Origin: Bradyrhizobium monzae
GTDB taxonomy: Bacteria; Pseudomonadota; Alphaproteobacteria; Rhizobiales; Xanthobacteraceae
Direction: 5' to 3'
Assembly (NCBI RefSeq): GCF_021458635.1
Contig: NZ_JAIRDQ010000006.1
Span: forward strand, 435,105 to 499,104
DNA length: 64,000 nt
Below the pieces are notes generated by a model. The model ran no database searches. It was not told the DNA's origin and worked only from the letters and a program-made list of their open reading frames with translations. The position numbers and the translations under genes were made by a program. Positions 10,255-18,035 of this stretch are shown here, piece after piece. Every line of letters starts with the position of its first letter. Positions within the stretch are counted from its first letter, which is position 1.

Positions 10255-10341
10255 TACCACCACGGCAGGACCAAGCTATTGAGCTATCGACCTATTCCCA
10301 GAAAGTAAGGGGTTCTAAGGTTACTGGCGCGCCCGGAACGA
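10252..10341. repeat. Left attachment repeat of the tRNA-Arg element, with extended imperfect match
   Basis: The last 17 bp (10325-10341, TGGCGCGCCCGGAACGA) are an exact copy of the 3' end of the tRNA-Arg gene at 17794-17810, including its CCA. Upstream, 10252-10324 matches 17721-17793 at roughly two thirds of positions, with long identical blocks such as CGGCAGGAC and AAGCTATTGA. The exact core marks the left junction of the element. The diverged outer part lies on the chromosomal side and probably records an older, related insertion. Confidence 0.8.
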
Positions 10342-10444
10342 GGGACCGCGCAGCCGCGAAAGCTCTTGAATTTGCTCGGGTTTTGACCGTCCTGCCGAGG
10401 CGCACGATACCACCGGGGAGTACCACCGCACAAGGCCGCGAGCC

Positions 10445-12952
10445 TTAGTACTTGTTCTTGCCTCTGGTGTTCCAGCCTCGCCCTTTGCTTTGCGCTGCAT
10501 GTTTCTTTTGGTTGCCTTCAACTGCCCGCCTTACCGCGTCGAACTGATCCTGACCTTCTCGAACCACTTCGTGCCAATCGAAGTATGGAACGCGCAGACC
10601 CGAGGCATCCCAAGCCTCGCTAAGATAGTTGCGAAAAGCGGTGGTGCGCTCCAGTCGGAGCTGAATTTCAAAGCTCTCTAAATTCTGCGAGATTGCCGCC
10701 TCAGCCTGCTGATCTAAGATAGGGGTGTCGAACAAAACCGCATCCAGATACCCAAACGTCCCGAGCCATCTTCGCAAATGGTAGGCTCCGACCGTAGTCA
10801 CACGGAAGCCGTGCGGCATCGCGCCGACCAATCCTGCAATGTCCTCCTCAAAGGTAATGCGCTCTGTCGTCTCGATGAGCTTCTTGTTGGTCAGCCGCCG
10901 TAAGGCCCCCTCGATCTGGGTCGGCAGAAACGCGAGCGCCTGCATTGAACTGAGTATCAAACTCGCTTGAACGAACTCATCCTTATCTTTCGCCGTGTGT
11001 TCGTACATTAGAAACGCAACTACGAGCGGGCACAAAAAGTGCTCTCTTGGGTCCGGGTTCTGAACATCGAGCAAGTTCATTGCAAGCGAGGAGTTGGGGT
11101 TGAAGTGCGAGTAGTCACCCAGAATGGCGGCCTTGGAGAACTCGTGCAGTGGAATGTTGTATTTCCCGGTCTGAGATTGAATTCTCACAATCTTCTCGGC
11201 TTCGACATTTGGGCTGCCGATGAACTGCGTCACGAACTCAACAACAGCACGAATGTTGCCGCCACTGATGTTGGCGAGGATTTCGGTCAGACTGCGATTG
11301 TGCTCCAAAGAAAATAGCAGGGCTTTGAGGAAATGAGCCATACTGTCGATACTGAGCCGCACGCCTTGGAGCATCGATGCGGGAATTTTTCCTTCGGCCA
11401 CCTTCAGGGCGAAGAGAAGCCGCTTCTCAATGACGACCTCTGGACGGGGCGGCTCAATCGTAAAGACCTTGTGGGGGTATGCGGCCAGCACGCCCGCTCG
11501 CTTTGACTGAAAAAATGTTTGCGGCCTGACGGTGATAAACACCAGCGCGTTCCATCCTTGGGCCAACTCCTGCGCGATCAGAAACGCCTCTTGTTGGATG
11601 GCAGTGGTTCGTTGGTCGGCGTTATCAATCATGAAGATGATTTGCTTCTGCCTACCTGAAGCCAGATGTTCAGCCGAGCGGCGGAGGTGTTCCGACTTAT
11701 CCGCGACGGTTTCCCTGAGAAACGTGTTTATCTCGGCGTCAACTGCGCCAGCATCGTCCTTGAGAGAAGCAACGCGAAAACTCTTGCGAAATCTCTTTAT
11801 GTCGAGGTCATACACACCACGAACAAAACCATCCTCGTAAACATCCACTTGGTATTTGGCGTAGAGTTGGCGCTCAATCTCTTTGAGCACGTGGGCCTTG
11901 ATGTCCGTGTTCAGGGCGGCCTTCGATCCAAGATCAACATAGATGAGGAGCGAATTCTCAAACTCCTTTGGCGCGCGGATGTAAATCAGGTCTTCAAGGA
12001 AAGAGGTCTTTCCGACGCCGACGTCCCCCAAGAGGACGATGGGGCGCTTGGCCAGAGCCTCGGTCAAGATTTGGTTTGTGAGCCCACCAGCCTCATCCTG
12101 CCCCTTGGCCGGCTCCAGTGTAGGAGAGCCCTCTTGGGACGGAAACAACGAGGCGTAACGGGCTTTCAAGACCTGCTGGCTTATGAGAGCGTCACGGCTC
12201 AGTGCTCCTGTATCGGCGTAACACTCATTGTAGAACCGCTTCTTCATCGCCTCGGTGCGAACGATGTCTTCGAGGAGCAGCTCACTAATGGCGCGCAAAG
12301 TGGCCTGCAAATCCGACTTGTATCGGAACGACGGGTATCGCAGTAGGCGCGAGGATAGTTTGCGAGGAAGGTTGGTTTCGATCCTGTATCCCAAGGATGT
12401 CGCAAGGCGGCGCTCAAAAAGGCCATCGGGAGAAAGGCACTGCCAGTAGGCTGGAAAATCCTCCTCCAGTTGTTGCAGGCTGCGGCAGACGAGCGCTCTA
12501 CCGTCGAGCCACGATGACCCAATCCGCTGCCCAATGAAGGCAATCAGTTGATCCCCGTTGCAGACGACAGCGAATTCAATTCCCCCGCCATTACAATAAC
12601 CTTGCGCTTGCCTGATCGCCGCGTCGGCACTTTTGCTGACCGACATGACGGACTTAAGGCTCTGTATGAGGCCCTTGTCTTTGTCAGCCGGAAAGTCGAA
12701 GTACGCTCCCGCCCGCTTGGCTTCCCAGACAATTTCGGCGGGATTGCCCAGCACGTAGTCTCGAATGTCACCATCCAAGCGGCTCTCCGTCTTGATGACT
12801 TCGCGCGGCCAGCCAAAGCATTCGATGAGCAGCCGATCAATAAATTGAAACCGCGTGTCGGCCTCATTCCACGCAGGGAGCTTGTCGCCGAACTCGGCGC
12901 GGATCGAACGGAGGTTCTTTAGTCCTTGATCCAGTGAAACGGTTGAGCGCAT
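10445..12952 (-). CDS. HsdR-N-like PD-(D/E)XK nuclease fused to a P-loop (STAND/AAA-like) ATPase; candidate defence gene
   Basis: 835 residues, cargo of the tRNA-Arg element. Residues about 25-145 resemble the N-terminal nuclease domain of type I restriction HsdR: E44, D65 in RDYVLG and E77-x-K79 in EIVWEAKR, followed by GIEFAVVCNGDQLIAF, which matches the later strands of that domain. A linker of about 150 residues leads to Walker A GDVGVGKTS (309-317), Walker B IIFMIDNAD (438-446) and a sensor-like VFITVRPQ (471-478). The remaining 350 residues are helical with no repeat I can name. There is no DEAD helicase motif and no HsdM/HsdS neighbour, so it is not ordinary type I restriction. Nuclease plus STAND-type ATPase is the plan of several antiphage effectors; function here is inference. 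It is transcribed alone toward attL. Confidence 0.7.
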   Translation of the reverse strand: MRSTVSLDQGLKNLRSIRAEFGDKLPAWNEADTRFQFIDRLLIECFGWPREVIKTESRLDGDIRDYVLGNPAEIVWEAKRAGAYFDFPADKDKGLIQSLKSVMSVSKSADAAIRQAQGYCNGGGIEFAVVCNGDQLIAFIGQRIGSSWLDGRALVCRSLQQLEEDFPAYWQCLSPDGLFERRLATSLGYRIETNLPRKLSSRLLRYPSFRYKSDLQATLRAISELLLEDIVRTEAMKKRFYNECYADTGALSRDALISQQVLKARYASLFPSQEGSPTLEPAKGQDEAGGLTNQILTEALAKRPIVLLGDVGVGKTSFLEDLIYIRAPKEFENSLLIYVDLGSKAALNTDIKAHVLKEIERQLYAKYQVDVYEDGFVRGVYDLDIKRFRKSFRVASLKDDAGAVDAEINTFLRETVADKSEHLRRSAEHLASGRQKQIIFMIDNADQRTTAIQQEAFLIAQELAQGWNALVFITVRPQTFFQSKRAGVLAAYPHKVFTIEPPRPEVVIEKRLLFALKVAEGKIPASMLQGVRLSIDSMAHFLKALLFSLEHNRSLTEILANISGGNIRAVVEFVTQFIGSPNVEAEKIVRIQSQTGKYNIPLHEFSKAAILGDYSHFNPNSSLAMNLLDVQNPDPREHFLCPLVVAFLMYEHTAKDKDEFVQASLILSSMQALAFLPTQIEGALRRLTNKKLIETTERITFEEDIAGLVGAMPHGFRVTTVGAYHLRRWLGTFGYLDAVLFDTPILDQQAEAAISQNLESFEIQLRLERTTAFRNYLSEAWDASGLRVPYFDWHEVVREGQDQFDAVRRAVEGNQKKHAAQSKGRGWNTRGKNKY

Positions 12953-13348
12953 GTTTCATCCTCGGCCTGTTCCACCCTACGGCTATTTCAAAGTCGTATA
13001 CAACTGTTCTTGGCGGCTCCAGTAGCGGTTGAACCTCTGGCTGCGATCACAGGGAAACATCAGGCGGCTTGGAGCGCTTGCGGACACAGCTTCCGTAACC
13101 CGGGCGGCGGCCGCAGCCTTTAGTCCGTGTTTTTTGAAGTCACCCCCCGAGCCTCGTTGCCAAAGGGGCCCACCTTGGAAAAGGGGACCCGTTCAAAGGG
13201 CCCTTCACAACGGCGCGCGGCTGACCGGCCCTTGCAGACTGTCCGTAATTCGGTCATTATACGAACAGTTGCTTCGTCGCGAATGGGGAAAACATTGGCC
13301 AAATCGCACCTCCGCCTGATCAGGCCGCACACCGAAAAACGAACAGTT
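12953..13348. other. Divergent intergenic region inside the element
   Basis: 396 bp between the minus-strand nuclease/ATPase gene and the plus-strand recombinase; it should hold both promoters. It contains a GC-rich block with AAAGGGGCCC at 13162-13171 and a perfect 10-bp palindrome AAGGGCCCTT at 13196-13205. An open frame continues leftwards from the recombinase to 13127, but its predicted residues look like random coding and the family start is at 13349. I see no other gene. Confidence 0.5.
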
Positions 13349-13918
13349 ATGCCCAAGCGGCTTCCTAATGCCGACCTGCGGACCCGCGAGTATCTGACCG
13401 AGGCCGAGGTTGAGCGGTTGCTTGAGGCCACCAAGGGAAACCGTTGGGGGCACCGCGACGGCACCATGATCCTCGTGGCCTACCGTCACGGCCTTCGGGC
13501 GGCCGAGCTGGCGGACCTGCGCTGGGATCAAATCGACTTCACAACGGCCACCCTCCACGTCCGCAGGGTCAAGCAGGGCAGCCCGAGCACCCACCCGATC
13601 CTCGGGGACGAACTGCGGCGGCTGCGGCGGCTCCAGCGCGAACAGCAACCCAAGTCACCCTTTGTGTTCACGTCGGAACGCGCGGCGCCCTTCACCACCG
13701 CAGGCTTCGCGCGCATGGTCGAGCGGGCGGGCGAACAGGCAGACCTCGGGTTCAAAGCCCACCCGCACATGCTGCGGCACGCCTGCGGCTTCGCGTTGGC
13801 CTCTAAGGGGCATGATACCCGTGCCCTTCAGGCGTACCTTGGGCACAAGAACATTCAGCACACGGTGCGATACACCGAGCTATCGCCCTCCCGGTTCCGC
13901 AACTTTTGGCGGGACTGA
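13349..13918 (+). CDS. Small tyrosine recombinase consisting of the catalytic domain only
   Basis: 189 residues from the ATG at 13349. The complete catalytic set is visible: R50 in HGLRAAEL, K75 in RRVKQG, H140-x-x-R143 in HMLRHACG, H166 in YLGHKN and Y175 in RYTEL. The N-terminal arm- and core-binding domains of XerC or phage integrases are absent. The start at 13349 (MPKRLPNAD) is chosen over 13127 because the upstream 74 codons show no family resemblance. Stand-alone proteins like this are found in rhizobial genomic islands. It may invert or resolve a nearby site, or assist excision beside the large integrase; which one cannot be told. Confidence 0.8.
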   Translation: MPKRLPNADLRTREYLTEAEVERLLEATKGNRWGHRDGTMILVAYRHGLRAAELADLRWDQIDFTTATLHVRRVKQGSPSTHPILGDELRRLRRLQREQQPKSPFVFTSERAAPFTTAGFARMVERAGEQADLGFKAHPHMLRHACGFALASKGHDTRALQAYLGHKNIQHTVRYTELSPSRFRNFWRD

Positions 13919-14344
13919 TCCCAGCACCGCGCTCAATTGTTTATGTCCAGTGCGGATAAGTTTATCGCTGCGTGGGAAGCGGACCAGATGAGGATCGATC
14001 CGAGCTGATTTCCGCCACATCCGTTGGTGCAAGAACTGCATTTGCATTGAAAATAAGTCAATGACCGGGTGGGAAACCGACCTCGGACCGCTAAATTCCG
14101 GCTCCGAGCGATTGACCCGAGACCGCTACGGCCCGCGCCTCTGGCAAGACCCGCTCCTGAGCAGTCGCTCATGTGCCTCAGTTTATGTCTATGCGGAAGC
14201 ACCTCTGATTTGAAAGAACATCAAGTTCCCAGCGATTGAGATTTGCGTTCACGCGGTGAGCGGACTATCTCAGTGGCGCGCGCGGACGGCCTTTAGGCTC
14301 AGCATGCGCCGTGAGTTCCGCAGACAGAACAACAAGGATGCGCC
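13919..14344. other. Intergenic region ahead of the SF3 helicase
   Basis: 426 bp with no convincing gene. TTTATGTC-CA-GTGCGGA at 13940-13956 recurs in slightly shorter form, TTTATGTC-TATGCGGA, at 14182-14197. A near-palindrome GATAAGTTTATC lies at 13955-13966. A replication helicase often acts on an adjacent origin, so this could be origin or promoter DNA, but two loose repeats are weak support. Confidence 0.35.
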
Positions 14345-15751
14345 GTGACGAACGGCAGCACGCATAACTCCCTGAAAATGCAATCGACAGATCAATCTCC
14401 CGACACCGAAGTTCAAGATGATTTGCCCCGCGTGGGCACACCCGAGTTCGAAGAGCGATGCGAGCAGGCCATGAAAAAGGTCTGCGACAAGTACGCTTGG
14501 ACTGCACAGCACGGCGGGATCGTCCTGCGTCGCAATCCGCTCAAGATGGCACCCCTCCAGGACTACGTATGGATGCGGATTGCAAAGGCGGAGTACGGCT
14601 TTCGTTACTACGATAGTGGAGGGCGAAAGAAGGTCTGGTTTCCGTCCTTCGAGACGGTTCTGTCGCAGTACTACGAACCTGAGTATCACGATGAACCCTA
14701 TGATGGCGTGTTTGTCATCGCGGAACGGGTCGAGTTTCTTCCCGGCGAGCCTGAGATTTCACACGACCGCGACGGTTGCCGCGTGCTCAACCTTTGGACG
14801 CCCCCGCCTTGGAGCGGGAACGGGCACACCGAGGAGCCCACGGTTTTCCTTGAGCATCTCGCGTACATCTTCGACAATGACAGCGCCGCCATCGAGCACG
14901 TCCTGAACTTCCTTGCGCATCTGGTGCAGCGCCCGCAGGAACGGGTCGGGCACGCGCTATTGATCACCAGCGAAGCCAAAGGCATCGGCAAGTCTACCTT
15001 GGGGACCGTGGTGCGCCGTTTGGTTGGTGAACAGAACAGCCGCGTCGCGCAAACCAAGGACCTCAAGAGTTCCTTTGATGGCTGGCTCATTGGCAAACTC
15101 GTGGTGCAGGTGGACGAAGTCTACGAGGCAGGAAATTGGGACTTGGCCAACAAGCTCAAGCCGCTCATCACCGAGCCCACCGTCAGCGCCAACATCAAAT
15201 ACGGCCCACAGCTTGAAATCGAGAACTACGCCCGGTTCATCATGTTCTCAAACCACAGCGCTCCGCTGAACATCGAAGAAGGCGACCGCCGCTACTTCGT
15301 CTTCAACAGCAAGGCCCAGCCCCGTCAGGACGACTACTACGACCGTCTCTACGGCTACATCGAAACCCCGGAGGCTATGAACGCTCTTTACGGTTTCCTG
15401 ATGAAGCGCGACCTGTCCGGGTTCAGCCCCTTCCGGCGACCACCGATGACTGAGGCTAAGCAGCAGATCATCGCGGAGAGCGAGCACCCGCTACATACCT
15501 ACATCATCGACGCCGTCGTCAGCGGCCACTTCCGTCGCGAACTTGGAGCCGAGTTCTCCTTTGACGCCCTCGCGCGCCAGTTGGCGAAAGATGGCTACAG
15601 CGCGCAGGCGAAAAATACCAAGGAGGTAGGTAGCGCGATGAAGCTGGCGGGGGCCACACAGGCTCGCAAATCGGTCGGAGACCGGAAGGTGCGCATGTAC
15701 GTTCTCCCGGCAGTGGACGAAGACGGGGACGACGAGGACCACAAATTCTGA
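14345..15751 (+). CDS. SF3-type replication helicase, DUF5906-like (phage/satellite primase-helicase family)
   Basis: 468 residues. The ATPase core follows superfamily 3 order: Walker A SEAKGIGKST (209-218), Walker B VVQVDE (253-258), motif C/sensor 1 IMFSNH (299-304) and an arginine pair in EGDRRYFVF (312-320). The region before residue 190 matches the helical part that precedes the ATPase in phage and plasmid primase-helicases, but no primase catalytic motif is obvious. Expected role: unwinding the element's own origin. The start is GTG at 14345, with AAGGA about 8 nt upstream. It faces the integrase tail to tail, 60 bp apart. Bases and codons are less GC-biased than in chromosomal neighbours, suggesting transfer. 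Confidence 0.82.
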   Translation: MTNGSTHNSLKMQSTDQSPDTEVQDDLPRVGTPEFEERCEQAMKKVCDKYAWTAQHGGIVLRRNPLKMAPLQDYVWMRIAKAEYGFRYYDSGGRKKVWFPSFETVLSQYYEPEYHDEPYDGVFVIAERVEFLPGEPEISHDRDGCRVLNLWTPPPWSGNGHTEEPTVFLEHLAYIFDNDSAAIEHVLNFLAHLVQRPQERVGHALLITSEAKGIGKSTLGTVVRRLVGEQNSRVAQTKDLKSSFDGWLIGKLVVQVDEVYEAGNWDLANKLKPLITEPTVSANIKYGPQLEIENYARFIMFSNHSAPLNIEEGDRRYFVFNSKAQPRQDDYYDRLYGYIETPEAMNALYGFLMKRDLSGFSPFRRPPMTEAKQQIIAESEHPLHTYIIDAVVSGHFRRELGAEFSFDALARQLAKDGYSAQAKNTKEVGSAMKLAGATQARKSVGDRKVRMYVLPAVDEDGDDEDHKF

Positions 15752-15811
15752 TGTCAGTAAGAGTTTCGAAGGCACCCCGGCCTACCCGGTCCCCACGCTG
15801 CTCCCCTACGT

Positions 15812-17707
15812 TTACCGAGGTTTCTGCGGGCCGGGAATGACACGCCTACCCGGTCCACCACGGACCCTCTTGGCTCCTCGCGTGCTCATGTGGTCGGGCG
15901 TCCATCGGACATGGGAGAGGTTGAGGCCGGGGTAGCGGACCTTCTCAACGGCCTCTGAAAGCCTCTGGAAGCCAAACCGACGAGCCATTTCCTTCCATCC
16001 GTAGTCCCGAGCTACCGGATTGTTGCCGCTGTGTCCTGTGAGCGCATCGTTGATGTCCTCGTTCACACCTGCTGCGCGCAAAGCGTCCTTGAAGCCGTGG
16101 CGGAATGAGTGAAACACGCTGTCCGGGTTAGTGATGCCGAGCTGGCGCTTGTAGCGGCCAAACCATTTCGAGAAGGCTTCCCCAAAGAGCCCCTTGGAGC
16201 CCGGTGTGAGCTGTGGAAACAACCGTGCTGATTGTCCGCCTCCAGCGCTGACGTGCTCCACGAACTCCAGAAAGCCAATGCGGATCAGTTCGGAGTGCAC
16301 GGGGATGGCGCGTAGAGAGCTTTCGGTCTTCACGCTTCTGCCTTCTTCCTCCGCCTCGATCACAGTGAGGAAACGGACGCCTGTGGGGTCGTCGGTCTTC
16401 ACATCCTCCACGCACATCGGCGCAAGTTCGTTCAGGCGAGCACCACTGAAAACTCCGAGCAGCGGCAGCCAGAACGCCGCTTCACCCTTTCCACCTGTTG
16501 GCCGTTCTCCCGAAACGTACACTGGTGAGGAGAAGAGGGCCTTCAGCTCCTGTGGCTCCCAAGGCTGTCGTGTGGATCGCGTCTCCCGCAGCCTCATTCC
16601 TTTGACCGGATCGGACCATGGCATGTCGTCGGGAATGATGCCGTTGTTTCGTGCCCAGTTCAGCACCGCGCCCAAGCAGTTCAGCCATTTGTTGATGGTT
16701 GCGGCCTTGATCCGAGGAAGTTCAGGATGCTTGCGCGAGTAAGCGGCAAGCTCGGGCAGAGGAGCCTTCAAGAGCTTCCCCGACCTCTTCGCTGGCACGA
16801 GCTGCGCAGCGTCACGAAACTGCCGAACATGACCTCGGTTGATCTTGGTTACGTCAAGGTCACCGTGCAGCTCGATGAAGCGCTCGATGCCGCGTTCAAA
16901 CTCCATGCTGGTGCTCTTCCTGCGGGGTGTGACCTTGAGCCAACCTTCGTAAGCAGCACGAAGCCCTGAGCCTGACGAGGAGACGTTGAGGACGCCGCTG
17001 GGTTCGACCAGCTTCGGGCTCTCAATGGGCTCCCCACGGTGTCGCGCTTGAACCGCCTCCAATGCGCGGACCTCCGCCCTCATGACCGCAAGTGCCAGCT
17101 TGCGAAAGTCGGGACTATCGGGGTCGAGGTTGATGCGGAAGACCTGAAGCAGCTCGTTCACCTCATAGCGGATGAAATCGACTTTGCCGCGTGCCAAGGC
17201 TTCTTTGAGGGCGGGAAGCACGGTCGAGGTGTCCTCCTCGATTTTGTGCATCATCCTGTCGGAGAGACCGGAAGTCGTCTGCGGGACCTCAAATGGAGTA
17301 GCAAACTCAACACCGGCTTCGGTGAGCTGACGGTGAACGCCCGCAAACACCTCATCGGACCCGATGCCCTCCTCGCGAAGCTCTTCGTCTGCGCCCAGCT
17401 CGTGGGCATAGAAATAGTCGCTGATCGTCTTGATTTCGGCTTCGGTCAGCGACGTGCGAACCGGGTGCTCCACAAGAAGAGCTTCTGCGTTCGCGATGAT
17501 GCGGTCGAACTCCATCATCACAGGCTTGGACAGGACCTTTGCGCGCTTTTCGTCCTTCGTGCGGAGCGAGCGCTTGAGCCAAGGCTGTCGGGTCTTGCTT
17601 TGCCCCTGCACTCTCGCCACGGCTTCTTCGAGGTGCTTCGGCACCTTGCGTCGCACGCACCACACGCCGTGCTCGTTCTTGATCAAACCCATTCCAACGC
17701 GCGCCAT
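15812..17707 (-). CDS. tRNA-targeting tyrosine integrase, large DUF6538-like type
   Basis: 631 residues from the ATG at 17707; a GTG at 17716 is also in frame but lies in the att-like repeat. N-terminal residues about 5-60 (KNEHGVWCVRRKVPKHL) match the DUF6538-like start of these integrases. A long helical middle and a core-binding domain (AAYEGWLKVTP...) follow, then the catalytic domain with FSGARLNEL (Arg), VKTESSLRAIPVH (Lys), HSFRHGFKD (H-x-x-R), LTGHSGN (His) and ARDYG (Tyr). It sits next to the tRNA-Arg 3' end and points away from it, as tRNA-site integrases do. It should catalyse integration and, with a directionality factor not seen here, excision. Confidence 0.9.
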   Translation of the reverse strand: MARVGMGLIKNEHGVWCVRRKVPKHLEEAVARVQGQSKTRQPWLKRSLRTKDEKRAKVLSKPVMMEFDRIIANAEALLVEHPVRTSLTEAEIKTISDYFYAHELGADEELREEGIGSDEVFAGVHRQLTEAGVEFATPFEVPQTTSGLSDRMMHKIEEDTSTVLPALKEALARGKVDFIRYEVNELLQVFRINLDPDSPDFRKLALAVMRAEVRALEAVQARHRGEPIESPKLVEPSGVLNVSSSGSGLRAAYEGWLKVTPRRKSTSMEFERGIERFIELHGDLDVTKINRGHVRQFRDAAQLVPAKRSGKLLKAPLPELAAYSRKHPELPRIKAATINKWLNCLGAVLNWARNNGIIPDDMPWSDPVKGMRLRETRSTRQPWEPQELKALFSSPVYVSGERPTGGKGEAAFWLPLLGVFSGARLNELAPMCVEDVKTDDPTGVRFLTVIEAEEEGRSVKTESSLRAIPVHSELIRIGFLEFVEHVSAGGGQSARLFPQLTPGSKGLFGEAFSKWFGRYKRQLGITNPDSVFHSFRHGFKDALRAAGVNEDINDALTGHSGNNPVARDYGWKEMARRFGFQRLSEAVEKVRYPGLNLSHVRWTPDHMSTRGAKRVRGGPGRRVIPGPQKPR

Positions 17708-17720
17708 TGATCCCACCGCT

Positions 17721-17810
17721 TGATACCAGTGCGGCAGGACGAAGCTATTGATTTGTCGATTTTTTCCCGAGAAACAAGGACTTCGCGAGATGATGGCGCG
17801 CCCGGAACGA
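17721..17810. repeat. Right attachment repeat: tRNA 3' end plus integrase-proximal sequence
   Basis: The core 17794-17810 is the tRNA-Arg 3' end and repeats exactly at 10325-10341. The element-internal part 17721-17793 contains the integrase promoter region and is about two thirds identical to 10252-10324 outside the left end. Arm-type integrase binding sites are expected here but I could not define them. Confidence 0.8.
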
Positions 17811-17870
17811 TTCGAACGTCCGACCCTCAGATTCGTAGTCTGATGCTCTATCCAGCTGAGCTACGGGCGC
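17794..17870 (-). tRNA. tRNA-Arg(ACG)
   Basis: On the minus strand the sequence folds as a standard cloverleaf: acceptor GCGCCCG/CGGGCGC, D-arm GCTC...GAGC, anticodon stem TCAGA/TCTGA around the loop CTACGAA, and T-arm GGACG/CGTTC with TTCGAAT. The anticodon is ACG (arginine, CGN codons; A34 is normally deaminated to inosine). The 3' CCA is encoded. Its 3' end is the integration site of the neighbouring element, and the intact gene is preserved after insertion. Confidence 0.97.
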
Positions 17871-17887
17871 GTGTTTCGCAAACAATT

Positions 17888-17906
17888 GTGCGGGCTGGGC
17901 CCGCAC
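17888..17906 (-). terminator. Hairpin between the sensor kinase and tRNA-Arg, candidate terminator
   Basis: GTGCGGGC (17888-17895) pairs perfectly with GCCCGCAC (17899-17906) around a 3-nt loop. Read on the minus strand it is followed by AATTGTTT, a partial T-run. It lies about 130 bp past the kinase stop and 18 bp before the tRNA 5' end, so it could end kinase transcription. Confidence 0.4.
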
Positions 17907-18035
17907 GCAGCCTCCAGCTAGCGCCGGAGGGGTGCGAAAGAGCGCTCTGACTAACCGCTCTTGGCCGGATTGGCAAGGTCCGGGATGAGGAGATTTTGCA
18001 GGGAGATGACGGTTTTCGCATCGGCCGTTGGCGGA

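Larger units (their letters stand above)
10325..17810. mobile_element. 7.5-kb integrated element in tRNA-Arg(ACG), satellite-like
   Basis: Bounded by 17-bp exact direct repeats, the right one being the 3' end of the tRNA-Arg gene, which therefore stays intact. Contents in order: a nuclease/ATPase cargo gene (minus), a 189-residue tyrosine recombinase (plus), an SF3 helicase of the DUF5906 type (plus) and a 631-residue integrase next to the tRNA (minus). The cargo and helicase genes look less GC-rich than the flanking chromosome. No capsid, tail, terminase, conjugation or excisionase gene was recognised. Integrase plus replication helicase without structural genes is the layout of P4-like satellites or small integrative elements. 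Whether it still excises is unknown. Confidence 0.85.

Noticed and set aside
10445..12952. Type I restriction-modification system
   Set aside because: Only the HsdR N-terminal-like domain is present; there is no SNF2 helicase part, no HsdM and no HsdS nearby.
13127..13348. N-terminal extension of the small recombinase
   Set aside because: The extra 74 codons show no integrase core-binding features and include GC-rich palindromes; the family start is at 13349.
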